Positions 29,201 through 33,659 of a DNA stretch of 33,659 bases are shown piece by piece (the stretch's first letter is position 1; every line of letters begins with the position of its first letter). The notes beneath the pieces were generated by a model, which worked only from the letters and a program-made list of their open reading frames with translations, searched no databases and was not told the DNA's origin. Source of the stretch: Auxenochlorella pyrenoidosa. Taxonomy: Eukaryota > Chlorophyta > Trebouxiophyceae > Chlorellales > Chlorellaceae. The translations under genes were made by a program, and so were the position numbers. The stretch lies in assembly GCA_001430745.1 (NCBI GenBank), contig KQ482030.1, positions 309,147 through 342,805 of the forward strand, in the 5' to 3' direction.

Positions 29201-31214
29201 GGGCAGGGGCTTGCTACATGCCATTCCAGGGTGGGGGCAGGGGCTTGCTCCATGTTGTTTAAGGTGGGCTTCCCGGCTGTGCAACAGCACCGGGCCTGCC
29301 GTCGACCCGATCGACTGAGGCGTGTGTAACAGCCTGCCAGCCAGCCAGCCAGCGGGCAGGGGTGCGTGGCCGCGGGGATGGCGGGCGGGCGAGGAGTGCG
29401 GGGCGGGCAGGCCGCGGCGGGGAGAGGGGCAACCGCGCCTGCCGCACTTCCTGACGCCCGGCACGCGCGCTGCCCCGCCACATCCCCCCTGCGCAGGGCA
29501 CCAACTACCTGGTGAAGAAGTGCGCCAGCTACAGGAGGGGCCCTGTTGCCGCGGCCAGCACCAGCGGCTGCCCGCTGAGCATCGCATACTCGAATGATGC
29601 CGCCAAGGCGGTGAACGGCACCGGTGTCTATGGCGAGCAGGTGTTCACCCTGAACAGGGACCTGGGCACCCGGAGGCCCACCGACACCAACCCCCGTTGC
29701 GCCAAGCAAGGTGCGCCCCGTGCTGCTGCCCGCGTGTTCATGAGGCTGCAACAGGAGGCCGCTGCTTCAGCGTTCTCGGCACGGAGCTCGCAACCGCGGG
29801 TCCAGACACAGGCACCTGCCTGCCTGCCTGCCATCGACCTGGATGCCTCGTGCATGCGGCAGCACCGAGCTGAGGCGGCGCCCACCGCCCCCTCCACCAC
29901 GTGCAGCCAAGTACGTCCTCCAGGCCTGCCCCGGCACCCTGTCCAACACCGTCCAGTGCGTGCCCGGCGTCAACTCCACCTCCCACAAGCGGCAGGCCGG
30001 CAAGTATGAGTGCTGCGCCTGCCGCCGCACGCGCCACGGCCAGAACCTCAGCTGGGCCTACGAGTCTGTGCAGACCAACTCGTATTACGGCTACGAGCCC
30101 AACTGCAACGCCCCCAGCCGGTCCCTGCCCGGCGACGTCATCGTGGCCTACACCGGCGCTCGCATGATGGGCAACATCCGGCGTGGGTGCAAGGGGGAGG
30201 CCTACGCCGAGGTGCTGCTGCCGGTGGGTGGTGCAGGGGGGTGTGGCTACAGGGCGGATGCTCCGGCTGGACATCCGGCATCCTCAATGGCAGCTGGCCA
30301 GGGACAGCCGGCAAGGGCTGCCCACCCCGTGCCAGTTTCCGCAACACAAGCCCACGGGCGTAATCTTTCTTTTATTTCATCCGGCATCCTCTGCCGTACC
30401 GTGCCGGGCCGTGCCGTGCCGTGCCGGGCCGTGTGACATGGACTGGTCCGCATTTGGTCCCCATGTCGCAGCCAGCTGGGCCTGCCCTGGGCTGCGTGCC
30501 CCTGCTGCACTCGCCCGACCCACCCCCTCACCACCCTGCCACGCGCTCCCCCTGGGCAGCTTGCCCCCGAGTTGGCCCCCAAGTCGCCCCAAACCCACCA
30601 CCTGGCCGCGCCCTCCCCGCTGCCATCCACCCCCGCAGGACCTCAGCGGCGACGTCTTCACCGGGGTGGAGTACAAGCCCTTCTGGATGCGCGCCTCCGA
30701 CCTCGTCTTCTGTGACCAGGGCCGCAGCTGCGGCAACCGGGCAGAGCTGGGCGCCAACTGCCTGGCCGCCGAGTGCTGCACCGTGGCGGCCCAGGGCGGC
30801 AGCCCCGATGCCCAGTGCCTGTACCCGCCCGACTCCCAGGCCCACGGCATCTGCACCATCGCACCGAAGGTGGTGGACGTGCCCTGCGGCGAGACCACCA
30901 CCTTCTCCGGCTTTGAGGGCACCTACACCTACAGGGTCAACGTCGGCAACAAGGGGCCGACCTTTGGCTTTGTGTACAACGCCTGGGAGATGCCCGACAA
31001 GTTCACAGTGGCAGACCCCGCGGGGCGTGTGCTCTTCTCTGCGCTGGCCGGCTCCGAGCCCTGCACCTGCGATGACTGCCGCGCCGCGGGCACCCCTGTG
31101 CCCAACGGGGCGGTCACCCTGCCGCGCCCCGCGGGTGGCACCTCAGTCATTGTCACGGTCAACGGCTACTGCACCACCACCGAGTGGGAGTTCACCGTGC
31201 AGTGCGCCAAGTAG
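26229..31214 (+). CDS. secreted trypsin-fold serine protease with Cys-rich C-terminal extension
   Basis: Thirteen exons: 26229-26308, 26729-26806, 27130-27226, 27389-27454, 27569-27911, 28034-28108, 28171-28262, 28456-28495, 28770-28822, 29027-29194, 29497-29710, 29907-30223, 30639-31214. They join in frame to 732 residues. A signal peptide (CLAALLLLTVAGINTAAA) and short propeptide precede IVGGRDVPPYQ. The catalytic triad is visible as LLTAAHC (His), HDIALLLLD (Asp) and SGDSGGPLL (Ser). The protease domain ends in GKYTKVASHFAWIQ. The residue before IVGG is Gln, not Lys/Arg. The position of trypsin Asp189 is Gly and Cys191 is Phe, so specificity is not trypsin-like. Exons 10-13 add about 420 residues rich in Cys, ending in a beta-rich domain (GTYTYRVNVGN...VIVTVNGYCTTTEWEFTVQC). 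Introns 5, 6 and 8 begin with GC. Likely acts in the wall or vacuole. Confidence 0.88.
26504..26556 (+). repeat. CCCCACC-type tract in protease intron 1
   Basis: C-rich sequence with regular A spacing fills part of the 420-nt first intron. It is similar in style to the tracts at 14131 and 16822 and may be a pyrimidine-rich splicing element. Confidence 0.75.
29177..29263 (+). repeat. triplicated exon end and 5' splice site in the protease gene
   Basis: TGCTACATGCCATTCCAG occurs exactly at 29177-29194 (end of exon 10) and 29212-29229, 35 bases on. A third, decayed unit (TGCTCCATG...AAG) starts at about 29246. Each unit ends in a potential donor: CAG|GTGGGG at 29195, AGG|GTGGGG at 29231 and AAG|GTGGGC at 29264. 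The added lengths are 36 and 69 nt without stops, so all three would keep the frame. Confidence 0.85.
30393..30433 (+). repeat. short CCGTG/CCGGG tandem repeat in protease intron 12
   Basis: Units alternating GTGCCGTGCC and GTGCCGGGCC repeat about four times within the intron between 30223 and 30639. Confidence 0.8.
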
Positions 31215-32372
31215 GGCGGCGCCGCAGGCGGGGGAGGCGCCGCGGCGGGGCGCCGTGCTGCATCGCCCCGCCTCCCCCGCCGGCGCCTGCTGCCCCCCAC
31301 ACCTTGGAACACCCCTCCTTCAACCCATCTCATGCATCTCATGCCCCTTCCATGCCTACACGGCCCCGCCCCCAAACCCCAGCCACTCTCACACACTTGC
31401 ATCCAATGCCGACAATCAGACTCACTCATTTGCTCGCACTTGCGGCAGCCAGCAACCTATGTGCCCAATTTTCCTGGCCCGCCATTCACGCGCCTGGTTC
31501 CCAACCCCTGAACACAGTCAGAAAACCAGCATCCATCATACCTCTTCCGAGCGCTCCTTGAACGTGTGAGCATTTTTGCGCCGCTCACAGGCTCACAGCG
31601 CTTCAGACTTGATCTCTGAACCCCCTCCTTGGACGGCCCTTTCATGGCCAGCCACCGCTGCGAAGCACCCGGCCCTGCCTTTTCCCCTTTCTTCCGCTGC
31701 CAGGTCACGGCCCAACCCCCATGGGCGCTGCAGCCTCCCCCCTCCTCCCCCCGCCCACCTCTACCCCTGTGCCTGCCCTGTACCCTCGCCTTGCTGCCGC
31801 TGCCGTGGGTGCCCCTGGAGCTACGTGCCGGTCTTTGGTTGGTTCGCCGGCACGATTTGTGTGCGCCGCCCCCTCCGGGCGCGCCCAGCCCGAAACCCTG
31901 AGAGCTTGGAACAGCCGCGCTGCGCTGCGCGTGCGAGCACCGCGTGTAACCTCTACTGTGGCGCGGCGCCGGCGCCTGCACAGCTCGGGCAGGCCTTGCC
32001 GGTGGCAGCAAGGCTGCACAGTGTGCGTTCCGAGGGGGCAGGCGGCTGCCTGGGTTGGTCACAATGGAGAGAGGGGTCAGGAGGTAAGGCGGCGCGGCAA
32101 CAAAACTTGGGACATGTGCCCCACAGCCTATGGTGCGTGCATCAAGGGCCGGAGAGAGAGGCGAGGGAGCAGAGCGGAAGCGAGCAGAGGGCAGCTCGAG
32201 GAGACACGGCGGGGGGAAAAGGGGAGGGAGGCGGGGAGGAAGGGCTGGCGGCAGCCGCACCCGCGGCACCGGGACCTGCCCGCCCAGCTGCCAGCGCTGG
32301 CATGCGCGCCCAGCAAACGGGCCCTGAGGGCTGCCTGTCATGCATCCTCCAACGACGGGTGGAGAGGGGCGC
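31215..32372. other. convergent intergenic region (3' flanks of protease and eIF4A-III genes)
   Basis: About 1.16 kb separates the two convergent stop codons and should contain both 3' UTRs. Long stop-free frames on both strands (for example 31457-32626 on minus) follow from high GC and show no domain. No TGTAA lies close to either stop, and I see no RNA gene. Confidence 0.45.
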
Positions 32373-33659
32373 TCAGATGAGGTCGGCCACGTCTGCGGGA
32401 GCAGAGAGGGAGCAGCGGTGCAGGAGGGGCTGAGATGAGGGGCACCAAAGCATGCCACCAAACTGCACCGTGCAGCGCTCCACTGCGCCCTGCGCTGCAT
32501 CCAAGTGCCGGGCTCTCTCGCTGCTTTGCTGCAACGCCTCGCCTCCCTGCGCCCTGCTCCCCCGCCCCTGCACCCCGCTCCCCCTGCACCCCTTTCCCTC
32601 CAATGCCTTTCCCCCAGGTCCTCCACTCACTCATGGGCATCTCATCCACCTGTTTCCCACGAGGGGCGGGGGGTGGGGGGTGGGGGCAGAGGGTTTTAAT
32701 TGAGCCCACATTACCCCAAGCCCTGCACGGTTCTGGCATGCTGGGCCAAGCGCAGCAATACTGAATCGCAAGCAGGGGTGCGCCCCCACGGCTGCCCTGC
32801 ATGCATGGCTGCGGGGCCACAGGGCCGTGCTTCTCGGCGGGCGTGGCCGCAGGGCCGGCAGCTGGCGGCAGCTGCTGCGCAGGCGCCGTGCACCTGGGTG
32901 GAGTAGTACTGCTCGATGTCGCGCAGGATCTTGATGTCGTCATTCTTCACGAAGTTGATGGCCACACCCTGCGGGCGGCGTTGCAAGCAGGCGACATTTT
33001 CAGTGGGATGACAGAGCAGACGGGCGGCCCTTTGAATGGGATGCAGAGCAGACGGGCAGCAGGGCGTTCCGATGGCTGGGCTGCGCGACTCCCCACACAG
33101 TTGCTAACCAAACGCCGCAGCCAGCCCAACAAGGGGTCCAGCATTGGTAGAGGACCCAATAAGTGGCGGAGTCATGAGCTGAAGGCCCGCCAAGCCCCCC
33201 AGGCGGCTTGCGGAGGACCGTGGCACAGCCCAGCTCACTGTCCCGCCCCCTGCGCCCCCCCACCCCCCGCCCACCTTGCGGCCGAAGCGACCCGACCGGC
33301 CGATGCGGTGGATGTACAGCTCACGGTTGTTGGGCAGGTCGTAGTTGATCACCAGCGACACCTGCACGGCAGAAACCCTCCCCGGGCACCAGTTCAGCGC
33401 GCCTGGCTTCCTGAAGCGCCGCAGCAGCCGTTGGCGAGGCCCGGAGCCACGATTGGGCGTGGCGGGCTGGCGCGTCGCAGGCGGGGGCGGGCGGGCAGGC
33501 GGGGGCAGGCGATGGCCACGGGGACAGCCGCAGGCGAGGGGCGGGCGGGCCGGCGGGGGCAGGGGATGGCCGGCGGCGCGCGCCTGCTGCACGTCCAGGC
33601 CGCGCGCCCAGACGTCGGTGGTGATGAGCACACGGGTGGCGCCCTTGCGGAACTCCTCC
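32373..33659 (-). CDS. EIF4A3: eIF4A-III / FAL1 DEAD-box RNA helicase, 3' part (partial)
   Basis: This is the C-terminal part of the exon-junction-complex ATPase eIF4A-III, which clamps spliced mRNA and also acts in rRNA processing. Visible exons on minus: 33659-33584 (continues beyond the window), 33361-33275, 32968-32894, 32649-32631 and 32392-32373. They encode [20 protein letters not shown] (helicase motif V), [29 protein letters not shown] (motif VI), [31 protein letters not shown] and the end NVADLI, the family's signature terminus. The penultimate exon is 19 nt and the last coding exon 20 nt including the stop. The donor after DVQQ is CAG|GC, a GC-AG intron forced by the conserved DVQQ-VSLV junction. 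The N-terminal RecA domain lies outside the window. Convergent with the protease gene. Confidence 0.95.

Noticed and set aside
31457..32626. 389-codon open frame on minus between the protease and eIF4A-III genes
   Set aside because: It crosses the two 3' flanks and overlaps the true 3' end of eIF4A-III in another frame. It has no recognisable motif, and high GC makes stop codons rare.

Overview
This window is nuclear DNA of a GC-rich green alga, most likely a trebouxiophyte (Chlorella/Micractinium-like). I infer that from dense short introns with GTGAG/GTGGG donors and CTGCAG acceptors, long C/CA-rich intron tracts, CAG-encoded poly-Gln, TGTAA-type 3' signals and plant/algal-type proteins. 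No bacterial-style operon is present. The species cannot be named from sequence alone. I rebuilt gene models by hand, joining exons on reading phase, splice consensus and protein-family conservation. Six multi-exon models close in frame from start to stop, as do three paralogous copies of an unknown gene.

Layout. 129-1229 (-): a two-exon gene for an unrecognised, probably organelle-targeted protein. 1621-4525 (-): an eight-exon ASCC1-like gene (KH domain plus AKAP7-like 2H phosphoesterase domain). 4.9-10.15 kb: a head-to-tail tandem duplication of about 2.5 kb units, each holding one copy of an unknown four-exon gene (5863-7410 and 8333-9887). A third copy of the unit lies 15 kb away (22.67-24.9 kb, gene 23391-24799). 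10826-15435 (+): a 15-exon secreted right-handed beta-helix protein (Pectate_lyase_3-like). 16007-17231 (+): a small antibiotic-biosynthesis-monooxygenase (ABM) domain protein whose last junction is unresolved. 17679-20646 (+): a ten-exon fusion of a class I SAM-dependent methyltransferase with riboflavin kinase. 21206-22255 (+): a small secreted protein made of three six-cysteine repeats. 26229-31214 (+): a 13-exon secreted trypsin-fold protease with a long cysteine-rich tail. 32373-33659 (-): the 3' end of eIF4A-III (FAL1), cut by the window edge and convergent with the protease gene.

The genes do not form one obvious pathway. Three of them (beta-helix protein, six-cysteine repeat protein, protease) carry signal peptides and probably act in the wall or extracellular matrix. 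ASCC1 and eIF4A-III are RNA-linked housekeeping proteins, and the methyltransferase-riboflavin kinase is linked to FMN supply.

The strongest leads for something undescribed are: (i) the three-copy gene family with exon lengths fixed at 222/147/147 nt, a variable Gln-rich tail, and a patchwork of identical and diverged blocks between the tandem copies; (ii) the methyltransferase-riboflavin kinase fusion; (iii) five GC-AG introns among roughly 62 visible introns, three of them in one gene; (iv) a triplicated 5' splice site in the protease gene whose three donors all keep the frame.
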